Under the pieces are notes generated by a model that was given only the letters and a program-made list of their open reading frames with translations, ran no database searches and was not told the origin of the DNA. The position numbers were made by a program, and so were the translations under genes. Source: CAZJUR01 sp964549525 (GTDB taxonomy: Bacteria > Patescibacteriota > Saccharimonadia > Saccharimonadales > Saccharimonadaceae). From it: a DNA stretch of 64,000 bases. The DNA lies in NCBI GenBank assembly GCA_964549525.1, contig CAZJUR010000002.1:28654-92653 (forward strand). Reading direction: 5' to 3'. Shown one piece after another: positions 6,467 to 14,946 of the stretch (positions within the stretch are counted from its first letter, which is position 1; each line of letters opens with the position of its first letter).

Positions 6467-7733
6467 CTATAATCGGGCGTCACCATTGATCATGTATATC
6501 GACCTTAATTCGTGTTTCGCTATGGTGGAGCAGCAAGCTCGTCCTAGTCTTCGGGGACGACCGCTAGCTATAACAAATCGGCTGGTGGAGCATGCATGTG
6601 TGGTGGCCTGCTCATACGAAGCAAAACGTCTCGGTGTCAAAGTGGGAATGCGCTATAGCGAAGCCCGCATGTTTGCACCAAATCTTTTGATGATCGAAAC
6701 CGATCCACCGAAATACCACTATGTATATCAAAAACTCGTCGCTATTATGAAAAGTTATGCCGCAAAAGTGACTATGAAAAGTATCGACGAGGGTATTATA
6801 GATTTCCATGAGGCGGTTGAGCGCCCAAATCGCAGGCAAATAGAGCAGATTGGTTATGAAATCAAACAACGTCTCAAAGATGAGATTGGTGACTATATGA
6901 CCTGCAATATCGGTATTGCGCCGAATCGCTTTTTGGCAAAACTGGCGGCGGGACTGCATAAGCCCGATGGCCTCGATATGATCGATCATACTAATGTACG
7001 TGAAGTGCTGGGAGCGGTCACGTTGACTGATCTACCCGGCATTGCTCATCGGTTTCAAAAACGCTTGTATTATCAAGGCATTACTACCCCGCTTGAGTTT
7101 TTAGATGCCGATATATTTACGCTACATCGATTGGTATTTAAAAGCATTGTCGGCCACTACTGGCATCAGCGCTTGAGGGGTTATGAGCCAGATGATGTAG
7201 AGACTAAGCTGGGTATTGTAGGACGGCAATATGTGATGGATATCAAAACCAATGATGAAGCTATCATCTTGCCGCGTTTGCACCATTTATGTCATAGCAC
7301 GGGTATGAAACTTCGATTCAATAGTATGGATGCACGGGGATTGAGCGTCTGGGCTCGCTTTCAGAACGGAACGTCATTTCAAAAGCGCAAAATGTATCAT
7401 CAAACATTTTATAGCGATCAAGCGATTTATGAGCGTGCACTGGAGCTATTTCAAACTCGTCCGCGCCATCTCCGGGTTGGTACCATCGGGGTAACATGTT
7501 ACGAACTGACGCCAACCGCTCGTGAGCAAGCCAGCTTGTTCAGAAACGAAGCCGCCTGCAATCGCCTCACCTATGCTATGGATGAAATCAACGAACAATA
7601 CGGCAATTTCATGGTAACTTACGCCCATGCCCTAGATGGCAAGCGAGTCGTAAAGCAAAAGCTGCCGTTTGGTAGTGTGAAATATTTTGAACTACTGTGC
7701 CAGGCACCTTCATTGCAGCTGACCGCAGTCTAG
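6459..7733 (+). CDS. dinB: Y-family DNA polymerase (Pol IV/UmuC type)
   Basis: Translesion DNA polymerase. The first catalytic motif YIDLNSCFAMVEQQ (about residues 13-26) supplies the metal-binding Asp and the CFA steric-gate region. ACVVACSYEAKRLGVKVGM (about 47-65) is the conserved finger segment, and SIDEGIIDF (about 108-116) holds the catalytic Asp-Glu pair. A thumb helix-hairpin-helix (TDLPGIAHRFQKRLYYQGI) and a little-finger domain follow. The length of 424 aa is typical. The C-terminus lacks a clear beta-clamp pentapeptide of the QLxLF kind, though QLTAV at the very end is a weak candidate. It is the second gene of a two-gene operon. Confidence 0.92.
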   Translation: MNDYNRASPLIMYIDLNSCFAMVEQQARPSLRGRPLAITNRLVEHACVVACSYEAKRLGVKVGMRYSEARMFAPNLLMIETDPPKYHYVYQKLVAIMKSYAAKVTMKSIDEGIIDFHEAVERPNRRQIEQIGYEIKQRLKDEIGDYMTCNIGIAPNRFLAKLAAGLHKPDGLDMIDHTNVREVLGAVTLTDLPGIAHRFQKRLYYQGITTPLEFLDADIFTLHRLVFKSIVGHYWHQRLRGYEPDDVETKLGIVGRQYVMDIKTNDEAIILPRLHHLCHSTGMKLRFNSMDARGLSVWARFQNGTSFQKRKMYHQTFYSDQAIYERALELFQTRPRHLRVGTIGVTCYELTPTAREQASLFRNEAACNRLTYAMDEINEQYGNFMVTYAHALDGKRVVKQKLPFGSVKYFELLCQAPSLQLTAV

Positions 7734-7789
7734 ATATTTATTCTTAAAAGATGACGAAATACAAGTAATTTCGTATGATAGTTCTTGTC

Positions 7790-7963
7790 ATGAATAAGAA
7801 ACTCGTAATGTTTTTTATGAGCGCAGGAATGCTACTTGGAGCATATATTCCGGTGCTACTAGGTTGGGATCCGATGGGACTCAACGGCCTCAGTATTTTA
7901 GGAGGCTTAGTGGGTGGCGCAGCAGGTATTTGGCTTGGGATACTAGTCAGTAGATATGTCTAA
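7790..7963 (+). CDS. Small two-helix membrane protein, 57 aa
   Basis: Two hydrophobic helices rich in Gly/Leu/Met (about residues 5-24 and 32-55), the second with a GGLVGGAAGIWLG packing motif. There is no recognised family. The start is uncertain: TATGAT at 7774-7779 would serve as a -10 for the ATG at 7790, whereas the earlier ATG at 7775 lies inside that box. The last 8 bases overlap tilS, so it is co-transcribed with it. Confidence 0.55.
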   Translation: MNKKLVMFFMSAGMLLGAYIPVLLGWDPMGLNGLSILGGLVGGAAGIWLGILVSRYV

Positions 7964-8789
7964 AACATTGATTGTGGCTGTTTCAGGCGGAGTGGACTCG
8001 GTAGTTTTATTAGATATGCTGATGAAACATACATGTGATCATATCAACTCAAGGCAGGCGAAAATTGTTGTCGCTCATGTCGATCATGGTATACGGGCGG
8101 ATTCAGCCGACGATGCACAATTTGTCCACCAGCTTTCGAAAACATATCAGCTGGCTTTTCATTCAACTAAGTTAAATCTTGGTCCGAAGGCGAGCGAAGA
8201 ACAGGCTCGTAATCAACGATATGCGTTTTTGCGACAAGTTCAAGCCCAATACCCTGATGCACAAATTGTCACAGCTCATCATAAAAATGACGTGGTTGAA
8301 ACCATGATTCTCAATATCCTGAGAGGCACTGGCTGGCGAGGACTATGTTCGCTGCGAAGCGACAGTATTTTGCGGCCACTCTTAGCGATGAGCAAACACA
8401 ATATCTATGAATATGCTAAAACACACGACCTCGAATGGCGAGAAGATAGGAGTAATCAAAATCTCCAGTATCTTCGTAACAAGATTCGTCGCTCCATTAT
8501 GCCGCGTTGCTCGCTTGATGAATGGTTTGATCTGTATCAAAAACAGTGTGCTCTTCGGAAAGAAATTGAAAGCGAAATCACGCAGCTTACTACAACCGCA
8601 CGCTACCCATTTATTGTGCTTCCGTTAGAATGTGCGATGGAAATTTTACAGCAATCATTACGTGTGACACGATCCCAAACCTATCGAGCGTTACAGGCAA
8701 TCAAAACAGCAAAAGCTGGAACTTCGCATCATGTTGGCAACAAAGTGACACTCCGTTTTAGTCACCGTGATTTTCAGATAGAAATGTAG
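7956..8789 (+). CDS. tilS: tRNA(Ile)-lysidine synthase
   Basis: Attaches lysine to C34 of the CAU-anticodon tRNA-Ile2 using ATP, converting its codon specificity from AUG to AUA. The PP-loop signature SGGVDS is at residues about 10-15, followed by VAHVDHGIR, HHKNDVVETMILNILRGTGWRGL and RPLLAMSK, all typical of the TilS catalytic domain. At 277 aa it is a short form with a reduced C-terminal region. Its expected substrate is encoded at 1560-1635. It overlaps the preceding small membrane-protein gene. Confidence 0.93.
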   Translation: MSKTLIVAVSGGVDSVVLLDMLMKHTCDHINSRQAKIVVAHVDHGIRADSADDAQFVHQLSKTYQLAFHSTKLNLGPKASEEQARNQRYAFLRQVQAQYPDAQIVTAHHKNDVVETMILNILRGTGWRGLCSLRSDSILRPLLAMSKHNIYEYAKTHDLEWREDRSNQNLQYLRNKIRRSIMPRCSLDEWFDLYQKQCALRKEIESEITQLTTTARYPFIVLPLECAMEILQQSLRVTRSQTYRALQAIKTAKAGTSHHVGNKVTLRFSHRDFQIEM

Positions 8790-8795
8790 TACAAT
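8790..8795 (+). promoter_or_regulatory. -10 element of ftsH
   Basis: TACAAT immediately after the tilS stop, about 48 bases before the ftsH ATG. A purine stretch AGGAAGG at 8819-8825 is too far (18 bases) from the ATG to be an ordinary Shine-Dalgarno. Confidence 0.4.
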
Positions 8796-8843
8796 ATAAG
8801 GCAATAAACAGTAGACGCAGGAAGGTTTAATAAGTAATACTAT

Positions 8844-10706
8844 ATGGCAAAAATGAAGATGAAAAAACCTAATAAAATCGGGGCATTTATTCGAAATGTA
8901 TTATTTTGGACAATTCTCTTCTCGTTCTTTTTGGCGGGTATGAGCTTGATGTCTCCAAACGATAATCTGAAAAAAGTACCGTTTTCTGATGTTATCAATC
9001 GGGCCAATGCTGGTAAAATCGAGACCATTAAGATTCAAGAAAATGATCTCACTATTACGACAAAAGGCAAAAAACAACCTACAGAAAAGTCCTACAAAGA
9101 ATCTGGCAGCTCGATTTACGAGCAAGGGCTCAATAAAGACGCTGCTGTCAAAGTGGTAGTAGAAAAGCCTAGCGAAACTGGTCCAGCAATATGGAATATC
9201 ATCAGTCTCTTACTGCCTATTCTGTTGATTGGTGGTTTATTCTACTTTATGTTTCGCCAAGCGCAAGGCCAGAGTAATCAAGCACTCGGCTTTGGACGGA
9301 GCAAAGCAAAACTATATGGTGCAGATAAAGAAAAGGTGGTCTTTGACGATATTGCCGGTAATCATGAGTCAAAAGAAGATCTTGTTGAAGTAGTTGATTT
9401 TTTAAAACATCCTAAAAAATATGCAGCGGTGGGGGCAAAAATCCCGAAAGGCGTCTTGTTAGTAGGTCCTCCCGGAACAGGTAAAACAATGCTTGCACGC
9501 GCCGTAGCAGGTGAGGCAAACGTGCCATATTTTAGTATTTCTGGTTCTGAATTCGTAGAAATGTTCGTGGGTGTAGGTGCATCTCGTGTGCGTGATCTTT
9601 TCTCAAAAGCAAAGAAAAATGCGCCAGCCATTATCTTTATCGACGAGATCGATGCGGTCGGTCGTAAGCGCGGCACGGGTATGGGCGGCGGTCACGACGA
9701 ACGCGAGCAAACCTTGAACCAAATTTTAGTCGAAATGGATGGATTTGAAACAGGCACGAATGTGATTGTTATCGCCGCGACCAACCGAGCCGATGTGCTC
9801 GATCCAGCACTGCTTCGTCCCGGTCGTTTTGATCGTCGTGTTCAGATTAGTCTCCCTGAGCGACGTGATCGCGAAGCTATCCTACAAGTGCATTTTAAGA
9901 AAAAACCCATCGATTCATCAGTTGATATTAAAGCGTTGTCTTCTAAAACAGCTGGTAGCTCAGGTGCTGATCTCGCTAACATTGCCAATGAAGCCGCTAT
10001 TGTGGCAGCTCGTCACAATCGAAAAGTCATCAATAACGATGATGTGACAGAAGCATTTGAAAAAGTAGCGATTGGTCCTGAGCGCAAAACCAAGATTATG
10101 AGTGATAAAGATAAGGAAATGACAGCCTACCATGAAGCTGGCCATGCACTTGTCGGACACGTGTTGCCAGATAGTGATCCGGTTCACAAGGTAACGATTA
10201 TCCCGCGGGGTGGCACAGGCGGCGTCACCTGGTTTCTCCCGCCCGAAGACAAAAACTACACGTCAATCATTGATTTCAAAGATATTCTTGCTCGTGCGCT
10301 CGGTGGTCGTATTGCGGAAAAGATTGTCTACGGCTCTGAACGAGTCACAACCGGAGCGGGCTCTGATCTTCGGCACGCTACCCAAATTGCGCGAGACATG
10401 GTGATCGAACAAGGTATGGGTAACAAATTACGTAATCAAGTGTTTCATGAGGACGGCGGCGGTATGATGTTTGACCGCATGGTTCGCGAACGTCCATATT
10501 CTGAAGAAACTGCCAAAGAAATTGATGCTGACGTAGAAACTTTTATCAAAGAGGCTGAAAAACGAGCAGAAGTTGTGATTATGAAAAACCGCAAAGGCCT
10601 TGATGATCTCAAAGACGCGCTCTTAAAGAAAGAAACAATTGATGAGACCGAAGTTGCCGATATTTTGAAAAACGCAGTCTTGCCAAAGGAAGCAGCCTTA
10701 TATTAA
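8844..10706 (+). CDS. ftsH: ATP-dependent zinc metalloprotease FtsH
   Basis: Membrane-bound AAA+ protease that degrades misfolded membrane proteins and short-lived regulators. Visible are a membrane helix (about 15-35), a periplasmic-type domain, a second helix (about 113-137), and Walker A GPPGTGKT (about 208). Walker B IIFIDEIDAVG, the second region of homology ATNRADVLDPALLRPGRFD and the zinc site HEAGH (about 430) follow. The length of 620 aa is normal. The stop overlaps the apparent start of murJ, so the two are coupled. Confidence 0.97.
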   Translation: MAKMKMKKPNKIGAFIRNVLFWTILFSFFLAGMSLMSPNDNLKKVPFSDVINRANAGKIETIKIQENDLTITTKGKKQPTEKSYKESGSSIYEQGLNKDAAVKVVVEKPSETGPAIWNIISLLLPILLIGGLFYFMFRQAQGQSNQALGFGRSKAKLYGADKEKVVFDDIAGNHESKEDLVEVVDFLKHPKKYAAVGAKIPKGVLLVGPPGTGKTMLARAVAGEANVPYFSISGSEFVEMFVGVGASRVRDLFSKAKKNAPAIIFIDEIDAVGRKRGTGMGGGHDEREQTLNQILVEMDGFETGTNVIVIAATNRADVLDPALLRPGRFDRRVQISLPERRDREAILQVHFKKKPIDSSVDIKALSSKTAGSSGADLANIANEAAIVAARHNRKVINNDDVTEAFEKVAIGPERKTKIMSDKDKEMTAYHEAGHALVGHVLPDSDPVHKVTIIPRGGTGGVTWFLPPEDKNYTSIIDFKDILARALGGRIAEKIVYGSERVTTGAGSDLRHATQIARDMVIEQGMGNKLRNQVFHEDGGGMMFDRMVRERPYSEETAKEIDADVETFIKEAEKRAEVVIMKNRKGLDDLKDALLKKETIDETEVADILKNAVLPKEAALY

Positions 10707-12352
10707 AACGTCGTACTACGGGTCGTGTTGGTGTTGCTCTTGCCCGCGCCAACCAAAAACTATCAGTTCAACTTGCAGCCACATTACTTGCAAGCTCTAG
10801 TTTAGTCGCAAGTTTACTTGGTCTATTTCGCGATCGTCTCTTAAATTCTACTTATTATGACACTTATCCTGTCGGTATCGATGCCTATACAGTGGCATTT
10901 ACGATCCCAGACTTTATGTTTTTTGTTTTGGTATCAGGCGCGCTCAGTGTGACCTTTATCCCCGTATTTAACGAGCGTCTCATCAAAGGAAAGCGCAAAG
11001 CAGCATGGGAACTCTCGACCAGTCTCATCAACTTTATGGCACTGATGACTTTGATTGCCAGCGTGCTCATCATTATTTTTGCAGATCCTCTCGTGAGGTA
11101 TGTTGTCGGACCTGGACTAGATGAATCAGGGCATGGACTAGCAGTTAGTATGATGCGGGTCATTGCGATCAACCCATTTTTATTTGCAATCGCTAGTGTG
11201 ATTGCCAGCATTCAGCAAGCAATCGGTCGCTTTACGTTCTACGCCTTAGCCCCGACTATCTATAACATCGGTATTATTATCGGTATCATATGGTTTGCCG
11301 ATGGTATTGAGCTTTTTGGCGTCACACTATTTGAAGGTGGCATTATGGGTGTGGCACTCGGCGTGGTGCTCGGTTCAATATTGCAGCTTATTGTGAGCAG
11401 CATCGGACTCATCGGTGTAGGGTTTGACTATAGATTTTCAATTTATTGGCGCAATAAAGGCTTTAAGAAAGTCCTTCGTTTACTACCGGCGCGATCACTT
11501 GATCAAGGCATCGACTATGTCAATAGTATTGTAGAAACCAATCTTGCGTCACGGATGGCTGCAGGGACAATTCGCGCGTATCAGCAGGGATTGACACTGC
11601 ATATGGTACCTGTGACGTTGATCGGAGTTGCTATTTCAACAGCCGCTTTTCCTAAAATGACCGAGCGACTTGCCGATGGGCGGCACGATCTTTTTTTGCG
11701 TGAATTACACGCTGTTTTACGCGTTATCATATGGTTGGCACTTCCGACTGCAGTAGTCGCCTTTTTCACGCGTGGTTATCTGATTCATTTTGTGAAAAAT
11801 GGCGGTGAACCATTGATGGCTGGAATTTTTGGAATTTTAACTATCGCTATCCTCTTTCGCTGTATTTATCACATTTCAGCGCGCAGCTTTTATGCACAGC
11901 AAGACACTAAAACACCACTATATGTGTCATTATTTGCTATTGGATTAAATATAGTATTAGCCCTGTACTTTACGTTTTCACTCCGACTTGGTGCCTATGG
12001 CCTAGCATGGGCACAATCAATCGTGGCGCTCGTAGAAGTGGTCATTTTATTTACTATCATGAAGCGTCGCATAGCTGGGTTGTTTAACCGTCAGTTTAAG
12101 CATGCAATTTTAAAGATGTTATCTGCTACTGGGTTTGTCGGATTTACTACCTATATCTCGGTCGGGTTTTTCCCACTCCGCGCTGTAGACCAAAGCTTCT
12201 TCGCTATTTTCCCAAAATTTATGTCGATTATCGGCATCGCAGCGGTGGTGTATCTGATATGTAGCAAAATGATGGGAATCGAAGAAGTCAATCCTGTTCT
12301 CAGACGCATGTACAACATACTCTTTAGCGGTATAAGAGGTAAAGCATCGTGA
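10700..12352 (+). CDS. murJ: Lipid II flippase MurJ, apparently starting at ATA
   Basis: Polytopic MOP-superfamily flippase that moves lipid II across the membrane for peptidoglycan synthesis. An ORF search from the first GTG (10892) gives a truncated protein. The frame is open further upstream and encodes the canonical N-terminus: LASSSLVASLLGLFRDRLL, then DAYTVAFTIPD before LVSGALSVTFIPVF. Between the last upstream stop (near 10640) and 10892 there is no in-frame ATG, GTG or TTG. The best start is ATA at 10700, which has AAAGGAAG 7 bases upstream and overlaps the ftsH stop. That gives 550 aa, normal for MurJ with about 14 helices. A sequencing error is the alternative. Confidence 0.88.
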   Translation: MLKRRTTGRVGVALARANQKLSVQLAATLLASSSLVASLLGLFRDRLLNSTYYDTYPVGIDAYTVAFTIPDFMFFVLVSGALSVTFIPVFNERLIKGKRKAAWELSTSLINFMALMTLIASVLIIIFADPLVRYVVGPGLDESGHGLAVSMMRVIAINPFLFAIASVIASIQQAIGRFTFYALAPTIYNIGIIIGIIWFADGIELFGVTLFEGGIMGVALGVVLGSILQLIVSSIGLIGVGFDYRFSIYWRNKGFKKVLRLLPARSLDQGIDYVNSIVETNLASRMAAGTIRAYQQGLTLHMVPVTLIGVAISTAAFPKMTERLADGRHDLFLRELHAVLRVIIWLALPTAVVAFFTRGYLIHFVKNGGEPLMAGIFGILTIAILFRCIYHISARSFYAQQDTKTPLYVSLFAIGLNIVLALYFTFSLRLGAYGLAWAQSIVALVEVVILFTIMKRRIAGLFNRQFKHAILKMLSATGFVGFTTYISVGFFPLRAVDQSFFAIFPKFMSIIGIAAVVYLICSKMMGIEEVNPVLRRMYNILFSGIRGKAS

Positions 12353-14121
12353 CGTCTGTTCGCAATTTTTGTATTATTGCGCACATTGATCACGGAAAAA
12401 GTACCTTAGCTGATCGATTAATGGAACTAACTCATACAGTCGAAAAACGCGATATGAAATCTCAGCTACTTGATAGTATGGATTTAGAACGCGAAAAAGG
12501 CATTACCATCAAACTCGCCCCTGTACGGATGACTTATCAAGGAGTTGATTTAAACCTCATCGACACACCTGGTCATGTCGATTTTAGCTATGAAGTCTCT
12601 CGTAGCCTCCAGGCTTGTGAAGGCGCTGTACTTGTGGTCGATGCCAGTCAAGGTATTCAGGCCCAAACACTCGCTAATGTCTATCTGGCGATCGAAGCAG
12701 GACTCGAAATTATCCCTGTATTAAACAAAGTCGATTTACCCGCTGCCGATGTACCGCGCGTCAGCAAAGAAGTTATTAATCTGCTCGGATGCACCGAAGA
12801 AGACATCATTACCATCAGTGCAAAAACCGGTGAAGGTGTGCCTGCGGTGCTGGACGCTGTCATAGATCGTATCCCTGAACCAAAAGGCCATGCCGACGAC
12901 CCAACTCGCGCCCTGATTTTTGATAGCTATTACGATGATTATCGCGGCGTAATTCTGTATGTTCGCCTTGTTGACGGCAAAATCACTAAAGGTGACGAAA
13001 TCAAAATGCTCGCCACCAAAGCAACTGGCATTGCACTCGAAGTCGGCCATCTCAGCCCACAGATGACTGCCGACTCGGCACTCGATACCGGCGAAATCGG
13101 CTATATCGTAACAAACCTTAAAACTACCCGCGACGCTAAAGTCGGTGATACAACTACCGTTCATCGCTCTATAGCACATCAGCCACTACCTGGCTATAAA
13201 AACATCAAACCCTTTGTCTATGCTGGGTTTTTTCCGGTGTCTAACGAAGATTATCAGGACCTAAAGGATGCGATTGAGAAATTGAGCCTCAGTGATTCGG
13301 CACTGCAATTTGAGCCGGAAAACTCACCAGTTCTTGGCTTTGGGGTGCGAATTGGCTTTCTTGGGCTGCTTCATATGGATATCATCCGGGAGCGGCTGGA
13401 GCGCGAATACAACCTCGATTTAGTTATTACCAATCCCAGCACTGACTATGAGGTCAAACTCAGTAGTGGCAAAGAGGTCGATATCAAATCCGCTGCCGAT
13501 CTACCCGATGTTAGTAAAATCGCCGAAATTTGCGAACCGTGGATTAAAGGCGAAATCGTCGTGCCACAAACCTACGTCGGGGCGGTCATCCAACTGATTA
13601 TCAGCAAGCGTGGTATCCAAAAAAACCTCAGCTATATCGACGAACGCGCCCTCATATCCTTTGAAGCGCCGCTTGCTAATCTCTTAACTGATTTTTATGA
13701 TCAGCTGAAAAGCGTCACGAGTGGCTATGGCAGCTTTAATTACGAACTCGATACGTATCGCGCCGAAGATCTCGTTCGCGTCGATTTCTATGTGGCGGGC
13801 GAAATGGTCGATGCGTTGAGCGTCATGACGCACCGTTCTGAGGCCCAGTCATTAGGTCGAGAGACCGTCGCCAAATTAAAAGACGTTATTCCACGCCAAA
13901 ACTTTAAAGTAGCACTCCAAGCCGCCATCGGCGGAAGATTTATTGCACGAGAAGATCTCAGCGCCTATCGAAAAGATGTTACGACCGGACTCTACGGCGG
14001 CGATGTCAGCCGTAAAAAGAAAGTCCTCGCCAAACAAGCCAAAGGTAAAAAACGTATGAAACGCTTCGGTAAAGTCGATATTCCATCCGAAGCCTTTACC
14101 GTAATGCTGAAACGCGACTAG
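12349..14121 (+). CDS. lepA: Elongation factor 4 (LepA)
   Basis: Ribosome-associated GTPase that back-translocates or helps initiation. G1 AHIDHGKST (about residue 9), G2-region EREKGITIK, G3 DTPGHVDF, G4 NKVD. The LepA-specific C-terminal domain is complete, with the tail KKKVLAKQAKGKKRMKRFGKV, and 590 aa is the expected length. It begins with GTG, sharing GTGA with the murJ stop, so murJ and lepA are translationally coupled. It is followed 12 bases later by a palindrome-promoter unit. Confidence 0.96.
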   Translation: MTSVRNFCIIAHIDHGKSTLADRLMELTHTVEKRDMKSQLLDSMDLEREKGITIKLAPVRMTYQGVDLNLIDTPGHVDFSYEVSRSLQACEGAVLVVDASQGIQAQTLANVYLAIEAGLEIIPVLNKVDLPAADVPRVSKEVINLLGCTEEDIITISAKTGEGVPAVLDAVIDRIPEPKGHADDPTRALIFDSYYDDYRGVILYVRLVDGKITKGDEIKMLATKATGIALEVGHLSPQMTADSALDTGEIGYIVTNLKTTRDAKVGDTTTVHRSIAHQPLPGYKNIKPFVYAGFFPVSNEDYQDLKDAIEKLSLSDSALQFEPENSPVLGFGVRIGFLGLLHMDIIRERLEREYNLDLVITNPSTDYEVKLSSGKEVDIKSAADLPDVSKIAEICEPWIKGEIVVPQTYVGAVIQLIISKRGIQKNLSYIDERALISFEAPLANLLTDFYDQLKSVTSGYGSFNYELDTYRAEDLVRVDFYVAGEMVDALSVMTHRSEAQSLGRETVAKLKDVIPRQNFKVALQAAIGGRFIAREDLSAYRKDVTTGLYGGDVSRKKKVLAKQAKGKKRMKRFGKVDIPSEAFTVMLKRD

Positions 14122-14133
14122 TATTACCCTTTT

Positions 14134-14166
14134 CTTGTCCCGATCGGGACAAGAGTGATGTATAAT
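14134..14166 (+). promoter_or_regulatory. Palindrome-promoter unit, copy 2 (before the PaaX/Cas2-like gene)
   Basis: Perfect 20-bp palindrome CTTGTCCCGATCGGGACAAG (14134-14153). Seven bases after GGGACA lies TGTATA/TATAAT (14159-14166), and the ATG of the regulator is 7 bases further on. The palindrome covers the -35 region, the classic position for an autorepressor operator. Confidence 0.65.
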
Positions 14167-14173
14167 ATAAAAC

Positions 14174-14638
14174 ATGAGTAGATTAGCTAATTCTGCCTTA
14201 AAGTATCTTCTACTGACGGTGGCATCTTCTCCATCATGCTCTGTAGATGAATTGTATGACCGTCTCCGAAATGGACAATCAGATCGCGTTTATAGTCTGC
14301 GACATATACAAAATACGTATTATCAGGCACGTAAAGCGGGTCTAATAGATAGTGATAGCCAAAAACGACTATTTCTGACGGGGCGTGGACAGGCGCTGGT
14401 GAGTCTCTATCAGCCACAAAAGCTCGAAAATGGGCAATTAATGGTAATTTTTGATATTCCTGAGCAGCTCGCTTCAAAGCGACGGTCGCTACGCCGCACC
14501 TTACAAGATCTTAAGTTTCGCCAAGTCCAGCTAAGTGTGTGGGTAACAGAATACGATCATAAAGATTATCTCATGAGCGAGCTAGCATGGCTGGGGATCG
14601 GTGAATATGTACAGATGTATGAAGCAGTTCGATTATAG
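14174..14638 (+). CDS. PaaX-like regulator with winged helix and Cas2-like domain
   Basis: The N-terminal part (about residues 1-75) reads as a winged helix-turn-helix: SVDELYDRLRNG, SLRHIQNTYYQARKAGLI, wing KRLFLTGRG. The C-terminal part (about 85-154) has the Cas2/PaaX ferredoxin-like pattern: LMVIFDIPE, then RRSLRRTLQDLKFRQVQLSVWV. The Asp of the Cas2 YDI motif is kept. PaaX proteins are transcriptional repressors whose middle domain is related to Cas2; no CRISPR array or other cas gene is present. Palindrome copies lie just before and 12 bases after this gene, so autoregulation is likely (inference). The mRNA appears leaderless. GC content is that of the chromosome. Confidence 0.75.
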   Translation: MSRLANSALKYLLLTVASSPSCSVDELYDRLRNGQSDRVYSLRHIQNTYYQARKAGLIDSDSQKRLFLTGRGQALVSLYQPQKLENGQLMVIFDIPEQLASKRRSLRRTLQDLKFRQVQLSVWVTEYDHKDYLMSELAWLGIGEYVQMYEAVRL

Positions 14639-14650
14639 TTACCCATTTCT

Positions 14651-14679
14651 TGTCCCGATCGGGACATATTATAAGTAAA
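14651..14679 (+). promoter_or_regulatory. Palindrome-promoter unit, copy 3 (facing the assembly gap)
   Basis: TGTCCCGATCGGGACA (14651-14666, perfect 16 bp) with AGTAAA at the same 7-bp distance (14674-14679), a weak match to TGTATA. Another -10-like CATAAT lies at 14685. Whatever it controls is in or beyond the gap at 14706. Confidence 0.5.
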
Positions 14680-14705
14680 TAGGGCATAATGGCGAGTATA
14701 TTGAG

Positions 14706-14805
14706 NNNNNNNNNNNNNNNNNNNNNNNNNNNNNNNNNNNNNNNNNNNNNNNNNNNNNNNNNNNNNNNNNNNNNNNNNNNNNNNNNNNNNNNNNNNNNNN
14801 NNNNN
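14706..14805. other. Scaffold gap, 100 N
   Basis: Exactly 100 undetermined bases, the conventional size for a gap of unknown length, so real distance and even adjacency are uncertain. Sequence resumes with AGTTTGT, part of the repeat found at both ends of the following cassette, which suggests the assembly broke at a repeat. Confidence 0.98.
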
Positions 14806-14846
14806 AGTTTGTGAGTTAATATTAACCATTAATTAGTTAAATAACA
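14806..14846. other. AT-rich sequence between gap and left inverted repeat
   Basis: Contains the 12-bp palindrome GTTAATATTAAC (14815-14826). AGTTTGT at 14806 can pair with ACAAACT at 14848-14854. No ORF is visible. Its role is unknown; it may be a protein-binding or recombination site. Confidence 0.4.
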
Positions 14847-14867
14847 TTACAAACTAGGTAGACATGG
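14847..14867 (+). repeat. Left inverted repeat of the GC-rich cassette
   Basis: TTACAAACTAGGTAGACATGG is the reverse complement of 16646-16666 with one mismatch in 21. Weaker similarity continues inward for about 8 more bases (GTCTTTAA). The pair encloses about 1.8 kb holding one gene. Confidence 0.8.
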
Positions 14868-14882
14868 GTCTTTAAGACCCAT
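14864..14882 (+). terminator. Hairpin next to the left inverted repeat
   Basis: ATGGGTCTTTAAGACCCAT, self-complementary with a short loop, not followed by a T run. It may end transcription entering the cassette or be part of the terminal repeat structure. Confidence 0.4.
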
Positions 14883-14946
14883 TATACCGACTACATGTTT
14901 TAGTTACGCACACTTTTGATTTTGTAAAGTTAAACCTCCTATTGGA

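Noticed and set aside
7754..7774. ACGAAAT/ATTTCGT hairpin after dinB as a terminator
   Set aside because: The stem is AT-rich with no following T run; it overlaps a likely -10 box for the next gene.
10892..12352. murJ starting at GTG 10892
   Set aside because: This would remove the first membrane helix and the conserved LFRDRLL...DAY segment, which are intact in frame upstream.
14174..14638. Cas2-like protein as part of a CRISPR-Cas system
   Set aside because: No repeat-spacer array and no other cas gene in the window; the N-terminal winged helix fits a PaaX-type regulator.
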